DNA of 18,956 nucleotides from Nitrososphaeria archaeon (GCA_014361085.1 JACIWG010000013.1:646-19601), one strand, 5' to 3'; positions 1 to 7,676 are shown, counted from the first letter of the stretch. Notes: generated from the sequence alone by a model not told the origin. Made by a program: numbers and translations.

Positions 1-1001
1 ATATTGTCTCTTACAATCCATCTTTTTCCGTAAACTGGATATTCAGCAATATAGCCGCTTGGTGTGGCTGTGAGAACATGTAGTCCCACAATGAAGCCTA
101 TTATTGAATGTAGGTGTGGTGCAAGTTTTATGTCATAGGATTCTGCTATTGAGGAAATTTTTCTTATTTGAGTTAGTCCTCCAGCATGATTTATGTCAGG
201 CTGTATTACTCTAACTATATCATCTTCCATAACCTTAAGAAACTCGCCTATCATGTAATAGTTTTCTCCTAAAGCTAAAGGTATTTTGATATCCTTTGCT
301 AGAGACTTCAGCCCTTTAAAGTTGTAAACGTTTACTGGCTCTTCAAACCATAGTATTTCAAAATCCTTTACCCTTTCAGCAAAAGCTTTCGCTTCCTCTA
401 TGCTGTAGCCTTGGTTACCGTCAACCATTAACTTGAACTCGAAACCTAGCTCGTTTCTCAACATTCTAACATATTCTATATCGCTTTTAACGTTAAAGCC
501 AACCTTAACCTTAACACCTTTAAACCCCTTCGAAAGAACATCCTTTACCCTTTCAGTTGAAGGTTGCCCCATAAAACTTGCATACAATTCTATGGAGTCC
601 TTGAGTTTACCGCCCAGTAGATTGTAGAGTGGCGTGTTAAAGGATTTGCCAATTATATCCCACAATGCTATATCTATTGCTGATGATGCTGTAACAACTG
701 CACCAGACCTGCCTAGAGCATAGGCTTCTGAGCCGAAACCGACCATTTTAGCCCAAATCCTTTCAACATCATATGGGTTTTCTCCCACAACTTTTGGAGA
801 AAGTTTATCTAATATTATCTTTTCAAATATTCCCATTTCCTTCCCATGCAATGGTGCAATATCAGATAAGCCTGTAATGCCGTTGTCAGTAGAAACTTTA
901 ATTAGGAGAAAATTGAATTCACTCCACTTTGCTGTAGAATCGAATGCTTCCTCATCTAAAGGAAGTGAAACAGCTTCTGTTTCAACTTTAACTATCTTCA
1001 T
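1..1001 (-). CDS. Enolase-superfamily enzyme, mandelate racemase subgroup (3' end cut by window edge)
   Basis: The reading frame starts at an ATG at 1001 and runs 333 codons to the window edge without a stop, so roughly the last 30-50 residues are missing. The N-terminal capping domain is residues 1-125 and the (beta/alpha)7 barrel follows. Visible catalytic residues are the KxK pair (K164, K166), metal ligands D194, E220 (in FEEP) and E246, and a D269/H296 dyad in QPDINHAGG and PHLH. Spacing is almost that of Pseudomonas mandelate racemase (K166, D195, E221, E247, D270, H297). Such enzymes abstract the alpha-proton of a carboxylate bound to Mg2+, giving racemases or sugar-acid dehydratases. 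Substrate cannot be read from sequence; an acid-sugar dehydratase is my first guess. The TTAATTAA centred about 26 nt upstream of the ATG may be its TATA element, implying a leaderless mRNA. Confidence 0.9.
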   Translation of the reverse strand, partial: MKIVKVETEAVSLPLDEEAFDSTAKWSEFNFLLIKVSTDNGITGLSDIAPLHGKEMGIFEKIILDKLSPKVVGENPYDVERIWAKMVGFGSEAYALGRSGAVVTASSAIDIALWDIIGKSFNTPLYNLLGGKLKDSIELYASFMGQPSTERVKDVLSKGFKGVKVKVGFNVKSDIEYVRMLRNELGFEFKLMVDGNQGYSIEEAKAFAERVKDFEILWFEEPVNVYNFKGLKSLAKDIKIPLALGENYYMIGEFLKVMEDDIVRVIQPDINHAGGLTQIRKISSIAESYDIKLAPHLHSIIGFIVGLHVLTATPSGYIAEYPVYGKRWIVRDN

Positions 1002-1019
1002 GCATTTAATTAGGTTTTT

Positions 1020-1035
1020 AAACTTAATTAAGTTT
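1020..1035. promoter_or_regulatory. 16-bp perfect palindrome between divergent genes
   Basis: AAACTTAATTAAGTTT reads identically on both strands. It lies in the 62-bp gap between the minus-strand enolase-superfamily gene and the plus-strand hydrogenase protease gene. Its TTAATTAA core (1024-1031) is centred about 26 nt from the leftward start, and its right end touches the rightward TATA box. It could be an operator for a dimeric regulator affecting both genes, or merely two overlapping AT-rich promoter elements. Confidence 0.4.
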
Positions 1036-1040
1036 TTATA
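1031..1040 (+). promoter_or_regulatory. TATA box of the hydrogenase protease gene
   Basis: AGTTTTTATA is centred about 27 nt before the ATG at 1064, the usual archaeal TATA-to-start-site distance. Transcription would begin at or next to the start codon, giving a leaderless mRNA. No Shine-Dalgarno motif is seen. Confidence 0.5.
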
Positions 1041-1063
1041 AGAACAAGTTTATTATAAAATGG

Positions 1064-1564
1064 ATGGCTGAAGAACTTTTAAGCAAATTTAGAGAGCTTT
1101 TAAGGACACCATTAAAAAAGGTTTTCGTTTGCGTTGGAAACGAGTTAAGGGGAGATGATGAGGTAGGCATCTACATTGGTAGAAGGTTGAAGAGGACGAG
1201 TTTAAAAGATAATGTTATATTAGCCTATAATACACCAGAAAATCATATTCATGAAATTCTTGAGAAGGATGCTGATATTGTAGTATTCTTTGATGCAGTA
1301 CATGTTGGCGTTCCAGCTGGAACAATAATTTTTCAAGAAATTTCACCAGAAAAGCCGTTGAAAGTAAGTATTTCAACACATAGCATACCAGTTGAGACAA
1401 TAGCCTCAATAATACAGTCGCTTTCAAACAAGAAGGTTAGCTTTTATATAATAGGTGTGGAAGCGAAAAAATTCGATTTCGGAAACAGGATAAGTGAAGA
1501 AGTGGTTTGTGCAGCAAAAACGTTAACGAAAATACTTAAGGAGACTGTTGAAGAATTTTCTTAA
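1064..1564 (+). CDS. Hydrogenase maturation protease (HycI/HyaD family, peptidase M52)
   Basis: Protein of 166 aa, typical for the family. These endopeptidases clip the C-terminal tail of a [NiFe]-hydrogenase large subunit after nickel insertion. The N-terminal motif GNELRGDDEVG (residues 25-35) matches the family's GN-x3-GDD-x-G. The nickel-sensing residues known from HycI/HybD correspond to D32, D77 (in FFDAVH) and H106 (in STHSIP), and IGVE follows near residue 130. It is probably the HycI type that processes energy-converting or group 3/4 hydrogenases, but this is inference. No hydrogenase structural or hyp gene lies in the window, so its target is elsewhere. It ends 14 nt from the convergent ferredoxin gene. 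Confidence 0.9.
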   Translation: MAEELLSKFRELLRTPLKKVFVCVGNELRGDDEVGIYIGRRLKRTSLKDNVILAYNTPENHIHEILEKDADIVVFFDAVHVGVPAGTIIFQEISPEKPLKVSISTHSIPVETIASIIQSLSNKKVSFYIIGVEAKKFDFGNRISEEVVCAAKTLTKILKETVEEFS

Positions 1565-1578
1565 CAATAGTCCACTCT

Positions 1579-1773
1579 TTAAGATTGTTTGCTATAAGAA
1601 ATTTTTATGGCATAGTTTGGGCACTGTATTTCACAAATTTTACATCCGATGCATGCTTTAATGTTTAAGGGAAAAACTTTACCAGCCCTAACTTCAAATA
1701 CTTTTGAAGGACAAACTTTCACACATGTTTCACATCCACTACATTTACCTTCATTCAAATTCACTTTAATCAT
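1579..1773 (-). CDS. Small 2x[4Fe-4S] ferredoxin
   Basis: Protein of 64 aa carrying two complete CxxCxxCxxxCP motifs, C11-C14-C17-C21 and C41-C44-C47-C51, so it can hold two [4Fe-4S] clusters. This is the bacterial-type ferredoxin fold, also seen in delta subunits of 2-oxoacid:ferredoxin oxidoreductases. It has no signal peptide and should be cytoplasmic. The start ATG is 15 nt downstream of the ribophorin I-like gene on the same strand, so the two are probably co-transcribed. No oxidoreductase partner is adjacent. It may be a free electron carrier or a stray delta-type subunit; sequence cannot decide. Confidence 0.9.
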   Translation of the reverse strand: MIKVNLNEGKCSGCETCVKVCPSKVFEVRAGKVFPLNIKACIGCKICEIQCPNYAIKISYSKQS

Positions 1774-1788
1774 TTTATTTCATCTGAA

Positions 1789-3414
1789 TCAAATGGTTCC
1801 TATCAAATCTTCAATTCCCTGTTTGATTGCATTTATCCTCTTTATAGCTTCAGACCTTCTTTTTTCAAATTCTCTCTTATCAATTTTTCCTACATTAAGC
1901 TGATCATAGTATGTTGTGAGTTGTTTTAGAAGTGTGTCCATTTCTCTGCCCATTGCCAATATTTTATCAATCACAGGCTTCTTTTGAGGTTCACTTTTTA
2001 GCATGTCCGCTGAAGAGTTTGCTATGCTAGAGTTTATTCTAGTTAATGTGGTAAGATATTCTTGCTTAAGAACATTGAATCTTTGTTTGGGAACTTGGCC
2101 TTTTAATCTATTTTCATACAATTCTATTGTGGAGTCTATAAGCTTAAGCTTCCCCCTCACATGATCTTTAAATTCTATAGCATACTTTTTCTCTTCACCC
2201 ACTTCCCTTTGAATGAATGGTGTAAGAAACGCGAATAGCACTATTATAAATATGATTGCTGGAGTGTATGCTGGAGCAGACCAGTAAAGCTTCGGAGTAT
2301 ATTCTATGAAAAAGTTTTCCCTAGAGTAGGGGTTAGCGTTTTCGAAAACTTTAACCTGTATACCAGAAAGAACCGTAAAGCCTTGAGAAAACTTTGCTTC
2401 AACAACATACTCTCTTACTAGAGTGTCAAGTGGAGGGGTTGCTGTAATGTTTACAATATAGTTGTTTCCTGAAAATTTTGTAAAATTGGATGGTGCAGGA
2501 TACCTTATCTTAAGAGTGTATGTTTCATTAGCGTGTAGCTGATGTGGTAAAGTGAACTGCCTATAGAGACTGAGGTCGTAATCGGATTCTGGGCCTATAT
2601 CGTGAACAAGTTTAACTGAAAGTATTCTGTCATTTAATATGTTAAGTGTTAGCGTGGTTATGTTTGTTTTACCAAGATTTTTTAGCTGAATCTGTTCCAT
2701 GATCCATATGCTTCCATCATCAAAGAACTGTAATGTTCTTACTGCTTTAGGAACTTCTAGAAGGTATATGTTTGCACCGCTCATAATTTCAGCTGAAATG
2801 TTTTTAAAAAGATATTCTCCAGCCTTCACGTTCTCGAATGTTCTCGTGTAAATGTTTTTGGTAACAAGTGCAGTGTATGTGAAGTTTTCTAAAGATGTTG
2901 AGAGAACAACACCGTATGGAACCATAATGTTTGACAATAAAGCACTTGAGTCAAGGTTTAGTGAAGGATATATTGGTAGAATAAACTGTATAGTGTTTGA
3001 GGACGTGAATGAAAAGAAATTCTTCAAAAGGAGTCTTGCAGTAAAATTGTATTCGACACCAGAGTCTATTTCTACAACATCTTTTGGAACAAACTTTACT
3101 ACGGTAAAGTTTTCTTCAAGAGAAAGTGATGGACTAAATCTGCTGTCAGAAACTTCTGCCACAACCATTTTATCATAAAATTCTTTAGGATACTTTATCA
3201 CTATAGATGGTATTACAGCCTTTGATGGCATACTATTGTAAAATGATATCGTGTCTGTTAGAACTGTTAAACCATAATCTTTAACCTCCACCGTGTGCAC
3301 AAACTCTTTAACGACAGGCGTTTGGTCTATTGCAAAAGATCCTCCAACAAACAGCATGCTAGATAAAAGAATAATTAACACTATTGATGCAAGTCTATCT
3401 TTTTGATATTGCAC
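1789..3414 (-). CDS. Type I membrane protein with ribophorin I-like architecture
   Basis: Protein of 541 aa. Residues 9-28 form a signal peptide ending GGSFA. Residues 30-380 are beta-rich and extracytoplasmic, with eight N-x-S/T sequons (N102, N123, N177, N205, N251, N296, N310, N322). One membrane helix spans about 383-401. Residues 405-541 are charged helical, coiled-coil-like and cytoplasmic. This order matches eukaryotic ribophorin I, an oligosaccharyltransferase subunit. As I recall human RPN1, the pattern R-x7-G-x-I-x3-E-x3-LK-x2-G of its second lumenal domain is met without gaps at 226-248 here. The cytoplasmic tail is also alike in length and composition (LIDSTIELYENRL; a K-rich end finishing in EDLIGTI). 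The GTG start at 3414 is supported by a TATA element 26 nt upstream. Signal peptide and topology are clear; ribophorin homology is inferred. A generic surface protein with a coiled-coil tail is the alternative. Confidence 0.7.
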   Translation of the reverse strand: MQYQKDRLASIVLIILLSSMLFVGGSFAIDQTPVVKEFVHTVEVKDYGLTVLTDTISFYNSMPSKAVIPSIVIKYPKEFYDKMVVAEVSDSRFSPSLSLEENFTVVKFVPKDVVEIDSGVEYNFTARLLLKNFFSFTSSNTIQFILPIYPSLNLDSSALLSNIMVPYGVVLSTSLENFTYTALVTKNIYTRTFENVKAGEYLFKNISAEIMSGANIYLLEVPKAVRTLQFFDDGSIWIMEQIQLKNLGKTNITTLTLNILNDRILSVKLVHDIGPESDYDLSLYRQFTLPHQLHANETYTLKIRYPAPSNFTKFSGNNYIVNITATPPLDTLVREYVVEAKFSQGFTVLSGIQVKVFENANPYSRENFFIEYTPKLYWSAPAYTPAIIFIIVLFAFLTPFIQREVGEEKKYAIEFKDHVRGKLKLIDSTIELYENRLKGQVPKQRFNVLKQEYLTTLTRINSSIANSSADMLKSEPQKKPVIDKILAMGREMDTLLKQLTTYYDQLNVGKIDKREFEKRRSEAIKRINAIKQGIEDLIGTI

Positions 3415-3436
3415 GGCAACTAATAGAAGGAAACAA

Positions 3437-3444
3437 TTTTAAAA
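3437..3444. promoter_or_regulatory. Possibly shared bidirectional TATA element TTTTAAAA
   Basis: The symmetric TTTTAAAA is centred about 26 nt from the leftward GTG start at 3414, which predicts a leaderless mRNA. It is about 38 nt from the rightward ATG at 3479, which predicts a short leader carrying the Shine-Dalgarno site at 3465-3470. The gap between the two genes is only 64 bp and shows no other equally good TATA candidate. Confidence 0.45.
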
Positions 3445-3464
3445 CTTTCTTCCCCCATTTTAAT

Positions 3465-3470
3465 GGAGTG
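3465..3470 (+). promoter_or_regulatory. Shine-Dalgarno site GGAGTG of gcvPA
   Basis: GGAGTG ends 8 nt before the ATG at 3479 and matches the archaeal anti-Shine-Dalgarno complement GGAGGTGAT in five of six positions. It fixes the gcvPA start against the out-of-frame ATG at 3463. Confidence 0.6.
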
Positions 3471-3478
3471 GAAAAAAT

Positions 3479-4849
3479 ATGGCTAATTTTTATAAAAATT
3501 ATAGCAGGGAAAAGCTTGAAAGGGTTCTTGAAAAAATCGGTGTAAAGGATGTTGAAGAACTGTATTCTGACATACCGGATGAGGTTAAACTTAAGAGGGA
3601 AATTAGCGTCCCACACCCTTTAACCGAAAGAGACCTAGAATTTTATGTTAAAAGTGTTTTAGAAAAGAATATGTCATGTGATGATGCTCTAGTGTTTCTT
3701 GGAGCAGGCTTACCCCCACACTATGTTCCAGCACCTGTAGAAGAGATAGTTTCAAGAAGTGAATTTTATACTGCCTACACACCATATCAGCCTGAAATTT
3801 CTCAGGGAATGCTTCAAGCATTATTCGAGTACCAGAGCATGATATGTGAGCTTACTGGAATGGATGTAGCAAACAGTTCAATGTACGATTGGGCGACAGC
3901 CGCAGCTGAAGCTTTGAGGATGGCGTTAAGAGTTAAGGGTAGGGGAAAAATTCTTGTTGGAGAAAATGTTGGACCAGAGAGAAAGAATGTTATAAGAACA
4001 TATCTTGAGCCACTAGAATGTGAAGTTTTAGAGGTTAAGTTTGATGGCGAAAGTGGTAGACTGGACCCTGAAGATTTAAAGAGTAAGGTGCAAGATGCGC
4101 GTGCACTTTATGTTGAGAATCCAAACTTTTTCGGAGTCATAGAAAAGGATGTTGAAGGCATGGCTGAAATAGTGCATGATAGAGGGGGGCTTTTTGTTGT
4201 CGGCGTTGACCCTATAAGCCTTGGCATAATTAAGCCACCAGGAGATTATGGAGCGGACATTGTTGTTGGAGAGGGTCAGAGCCTAGGAGGATGGCTAAAT
4301 TTTGGTGGACCATCTTTAGGAATATTTGCGTGCAAGGGTGAAACTTCTCTAATTAGACAGATGCCTGGAAGAATTATTGGAATGACTACAGACCTTTCAG
4401 GTGGAAGGAGGGCTTTCACAATGGTTCTTCAGACGAGGGAGCAGCATATTAGAAGAGAGCAGGCGACTTCAAACATATGCACTAATGAGGCGCTTATGGC
4501 GGTTGCTGCTACAGCATATTTGTCAATATTGGGTTCAAGGGGGCTTAGAAGGCTTGCAATAGAAGTTTTTGAAAGAGCACATTATGCGTGCGAGAGGTTT
4601 AAGGGAGTAAGTGATGTTGTTGCACCATACTTTTCAGGAGAATTCTTTCAAGAGTTCACTTTAAAGTTTATTGGAAAGGATTTGGAGGAAATTTGTAGGA
4701 GGCTTTTAGAAAAAAAGATTATACCTGGTTTTATGTTAGAAAAATGTTTTCCTAAACTAGAAAATGTTCTACTATCATGTTTTACTGAAATACATAGCAT
4801 AGGGGATATTGAAAGGTTTGTTGAAGCAGTTAAGGAGATGATGGCTTAA
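3479..4849 (+). CDS. gcvPA: Glycine dehydrogenase (decarboxylating) subunit 1
   Basis: Protein of 456 aa, the usual length for the N-terminal half of the split P-protein. With GcvPB it forms the PLP enzyme that decarboxylates glycine and transfers the aminomethyl group to lipoyl-H-protein. Family signatures are TPYQPEISQG (about residues 101-110), an ATAAAEA segment near 138-144, the ADIVVGEGQSLG and FGGP segments near 258-280, and the TREQHIRREQATSNICTN block near 321-338. No PLP lysine is expected in this subunit. Its TAA stop overlaps the gcvPB ATG in TAATG, so translation is probably coupled. gcvH, gcvT and lpd are not in the window. Confidence 0.96.
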   Translation: MANFYKNYSREKLERVLEKIGVKDVEELYSDIPDEVKLKREISVPHPLTERDLEFYVKSVLEKNMSCDDALVFLGAGLPPHYVPAPVEEIVSRSEFYTAYTPYQPEISQGMLQALFEYQSMICELTGMDVANSSMYDWATAAAEALRMALRVKGRGKILVGENVGPERKNVIRTYLEPLECEVLEVKFDGESGRLDPEDLKSKVQDARALYVENPNFFGVIEKDVEGMAEIVHDRGGLFVVGVDPISLGIIKPPGDYGADIVVGEGQSLGGWLNFGGPSLGIFACKGETSLIRQMPGRIIGMTTDLSGGRRAFTMVLQTREQHIRREQATSNICTNEALMAVAATAYLSILGSRGLRRLAIEVFERAHYACERFKGVSDVVAPYFSGEFFQEFTLKFIGKDLEEICRRLLEKKIIPGFMLEKCFPKLENVLLSCFTEIHSIGDIERFVEAVKEMMA

Positions 4850-6318
4850 TGTTTAGGCAGGCTAGATGGAATGAGCCACTATTAAAAGAGCTTTCAGAAG
4901 AAGAAAGTGAGATAGAAACATTCAAGTTAAGAGGATTTCCTGAAAACATGATGAGGGATAAGCTTAACATACCAAATCTTCCAGAGCCAAGGGTTGTCAG
5001 ACATTTTATTAGACTTTCACAAATGAACTTTGGCGTCGATCTGGGAACATATCCGCTCGGAAGCTGTACAATGAAATATAATCCTAAAGTTTGTGAAAGA
5101 ATAGTGTTAAACCAGAAGCTTAGGATGGTACATCCTCTTCAGCCCCAGGAAACCTGCCAAGGAATACTACAGATACTTTACGAACTTTCAAGTTATCTAG
5201 TGGAGATTACTGGAACATCTAGGGCAAGTCTTGTGCCAGCCGCTGGAGCACACGGAGAATTTGCTGGAGCACTTATGATAAGGGCTGCGATAAAAGAGAG
5301 GGGGGAAACAAAGACAAGGAATGAGATGATTATACCTGATTCGGCTCACGGAACAAATCCTGCAAGTGCGGCGATGGCAGGATTTAAGGTGGTAAAGTTG
5401 CCTTCAAACAAGGATGGGTTAGTGGATGTTGAAGCGTTAAAGGGTGTAGTTGGAAAGAATACTGCTGGAATAATGTTGACAGTTCCTAACACACTTGGAC
5501 TCTTTGAAAAAAATATTGTGGAGATTGTTAAGATTGTTAAGGAGGTTGGAGGATATACTTACTATGATGGAGCAAACTTGAACGCGCTATTGGGTAAGGT
5601 TAGGCCAGGAGACATGGGATTCGACATCGTTCACCTGAACCTTCACAAGACTTTTGCTACACCTCATGGTGGTGGAGGGCCTGGGGCTGGACCCGTATGT
5701 GCTTCAAAGGGGATGGAGGAGTATCTTCCAGTTCCACTTATAGAATATGATGGTTCCAGATACTTTCTAGAATATGATAGGCCTAAGAGTATAGGGTTGG
5801 TTAGAGGATTCTATGGTAATATTAGTGTCCTAGTTAAGGCGTACGCTTACATTAGAATGTTGGGTGCTGAAGGGTTAAGGAAAGCTTCGGAGAGGGCAGT
5901 ATTGAACTCTAACTATCTTTTCTCTCTTTTGGACAAAAGATTTTATGAGACACCCTATGGTGCAAATTTGCCTAAAAAGCATGAGTTTGTTGTGAGCGTT
6001 GGAAAGGTTCTCAGGGAAAAGGATGTTACTGCAAGAGATATTGCTAAGGCTTTACTCGACTACGGTGTCCACGCTCCAACAACATATTTTCCACTAATTG
6101 TTCAGGAGGCGCTAATGATAGAGCCTACAGAAACTGAAGATTTTGAGGAAGTGGAAGAATATGCTAGAATATTGAATGAGATAGCTTATAGAGCTTACGA
6201 GAACCCTGAATGGGTTAAAGAAGCACCATATAATACTAGTGTGGGAAGAGTTGATGAAGCAAAAGCATCACATCCTAGAACAATGTGTCTCAGCTGGAGA
6301 AACTTGGAAAAGGTTTAA
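4849..6318 (+). CDS. gcvPB: Glycine dehydrogenase (decarboxylating) subunit 2
   Basis: Protein of 489 aa, the catalytic half of the split P-protein. The PLP Schiff-base lysine is K267 in HLNLHKTFATPHGGGGPG. Other signatures are YPLGSCTMKYNPK (68-80), LVPAAGAHGE (128-137) and SAHGTNPASA (165-174). With GcvPA it makes the alpha2beta2 enzyme of the glycine cleavage system in the cytoplasm, working in glycine breakdown or, run in reverse, in one-carbon assimilation. The one-base overlap with gcvPA indicates coupled synthesis in equal amounts. The next gene starts 33 nt downstream and has its own TATA candidate. Confidence 0.97.
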   Translation: MFRQARWNEPLLKELSEEESEIETFKLRGFPENMMRDKLNIPNLPEPRVVRHFIRLSQMNFGVDLGTYPLGSCTMKYNPKVCERIVLNQKLRMVHPLQPQETCQGILQILYELSSYLVEITGTSRASLVPAAGAHGEFAGALMIRAAIKERGETKTRNEMIIPDSAHGTNPASAAMAGFKVVKLPSNKDGLVDVEALKGVVGKNTAGIMLTVPNTLGLFEKNIVEIVKIVKEVGGYTYYDGANLNALLGKVRPGDMGFDIVHLNLHKTFATPHGGGGPGAGPVCASKGMEEYLPVPLIEYDGSRYFLEYDRPKSIGLVRGFYGNISVLVKAYAYIRMLGAEGLRKASERAVLNSNYLFSLLDKRFYETPYGANLPKKHEFVVSVGKVLREKDVTARDIAKALLDYGVHAPTTYFPLIVQEALMIEPTETEDFEEVEEYARILNEIAYRAYENPEWVKEAPYNTSVGRVDEAKASHPRTMCLSWRNLEKV

Positions 6319-6323
6319 ACATG

Positions 6324-6332
6324 CTAAAATAT
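6324..6332 (+). promoter_or_regulatory. TATA box of the methylthiotransferase gene
   Basis: CTAAAATAT is centred about 24 nt before the ATG at 6352, placing the predicted transcription start at the start codon. A weak AAGGGA also lies directly before the ATG, so read-through from gcvPB remains possible. Confidence 0.4.
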
Positions 6333-6351
6333 TCTTTAAAGTGTTAAGGGA

Positions 6352-7662
6352 ATGGTTAAAGTATACTTTGAGACATACGGTTGCTCCTACAATAAGGCTG
6401 ACACGAGAATAATGGAAAATTTGGTTTCAAGAAAACATGATATTGTAGAAGAAATAAGCTTAGCTGATGTGATAGTTTTAAACACATGCTATGTAAAGAC
6501 TTCAACAGAACATAGGATTGTGAACAGGATAAAGGAGATAGCATCAAAATATCCTGAAAAGAAGATGATTATTGCAGGCTGTATGACGGTAGTGGATAGA
6601 GAGAAGGCTATAGCATCAAACCCTAGAGCATCATTAATTGGACCACACAACATTGACAGGATAGTTGAGGCTATAGATAAAACGCTAGAGGGTGAGACAG
6701 TATACTATATTTCGTACAAGAGGCTTGATAAAAGTTCTCTACCAAAACTTTGGAGAAAAAATGAGGTTATAAGAATAATTCAGATATGTGAAGGGTGCGC
6801 GGACGCATGCAGATACTGTTGCACAAGGCTAGCTCGTGGACCAATATTTTCATTTAAAATAGAAAATATTGTAGAAGAGGTTAGAAGAGGTGTTCTGGAG
6901 GGGGCGAAGGAATTTTGGTTGACTGCACAAGATACAAGCGCATATGGAATAGATTCTGGAGAAAACCTTGCAGAATTGGTGAAGAAGGTTACGGAGGTTA
7001 ATGGACAATTTTATGTTAGAATTGGGATGATGAACCCACATCATACCCTAAAAATTTTAGATCAATTGATAGAAGCATACAGGAGTCCAAAAGTATTCAA
7101 ATTTCTACACCTCCCAGTACAGAGTGGAAGCAACAGGATTTTGAAGATGATGAGAAGAAGATATAGTGTTGAGGAGGCTGAACATGTTATAGAATCTTTT
7201 AGAAAAGTGTTTCCAAAATTAACCTTTGCAACAGACATTATATTAGGATATCCTGGCGAAGAGGAAGAGGATTTTGTAAAAACATTAGATTTCCTGGAGA
7301 GAACTAGACCAGACATAGTGAACCTTTCAAAGTTTGGTAAGAGACCTGGAACTGATGTGGAAGTTGGGGGAGGATACGATATTAGGGTTTTAAAGGATAG
7401 GAGTAGAAGAGCTCACGAGCTTGTAGGCAGACTACAGCTTGAGGGGAACAGGAAGTGGATTGGTTGGAGGGGAAAAGTTTTGGTTGACGAGAAAATTGGA
7501 GAAGACAGTGTTGGAAGAAACGAGTACTATAAGAATATTGTTTTGAGACAAAATTTTGAGCTTGGAACCCTTCTAGAGGTTGAGGTTATAGATGCGGCGC
7601 CACATTTTCTTCTTGGAAAAGTGACTTGTACGACCGAAAACGACATTTTACGAAGTTTTTGA
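6352..7662 (+). CDS. tRNA N6-threonylcarbamoyladenosine (t6A37) methylthiotransferase, MtaB/CDKAL1 family
   Basis: Protein of 436 aa, a radical SAM methylthiotransferase in the archaeal e-MtaB/CDKAL1 branch, which converts t6A37 to ms2t6A37 in ANN-decoding tRNAs. The N-terminal MTTase domain supplies the auxiliary [4Fe-4S] cysteines C11 (ETYGCSYNKAD), C46 (NTCYV) and C77 (AGCM). The radical SAM cluster motif CxxxCxxC is C149, C153, C156, followed by LARG. The later LPVQSGSNRILKMMRR segment is typical of the family. A TRAM RNA-binding domain occupies about residues 372-430. The adjacent C157 after the motif is unusual but harmless to it. It is probably expressed from its own promoter. Assignment to t6A rather than i6A rests on archaeal distribution of the family. 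Confidence 0.93.
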   Translation: MVKVYFETYGCSYNKADTRIMENLVSRKHDIVEEISLADVIVLNTCYVKTSTEHRIVNRIKEIASKYPEKKMIIAGCMTVVDREKAIASNPRASLIGPHNIDRIVEAIDKTLEGETVYYISYKRLDKSSLPKLWRKNEVIRIIQICEGCADACRYCCTRLARGPIFSFKIENIVEEVRRGVLEGAKEFWLTAQDTSAYGIDSGENLAELVKKVTEVNGQFYVRIGMMNPHHTLKILDQLIEAYRSPKVFKFLHLPVQSGSNRILKMMRRRYSVEEAEHVIESFRKVFPKLTFATDIILGYPGEEEEDFVKTLDFLERTRPDIVNLSKFGKRPGTDVEVGGGYDIRVLKDRSRRAHELVGRLQLEGNRKWIGWRGKVLVDEKIGEDSVGRNEYYKNIVLRQNFELGTLLEVEVIDAAPHFLLGKVTCTTENDILRSF

Positions 7663-7669
7663 GACGTAA

Positions 7670-7676
7670 TTTTTTT
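7670..7676 (+). terminator. T-run terminator after the methylthiotransferase gene
   Basis: Seven consecutive T residues begin 8 nt after the TGA stop at 7660-7662, in an AT-rich gap and without an obvious hairpin. Oligo-T tracts in the coding strand act as intrinsic terminators in archaea. Confidence 0.45.

Noticed and set aside
433..627. Plus-strand open frame of 64 aa
   Set aside because: It lies antisense inside the enolase-superfamily gene, whose catalytic residues are intact, and its low-complexity Leu/Thr/Pro-rich translation has no signature.
2852..3178. Plus-strand open frame of 108 aa
   Set aside because: It is antisense to the ribophorin-like gene and has no promoter or ribosome-binding site; the opposite strand has a coherent signal-peptide protein.
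3415..3478. Glycine riboswitch upstream of gcvPA
   Set aside because: The gap is only 64 bp, AT-rich and lacks the tandem aptamer length or conserved core; a leader that short cannot hold one.
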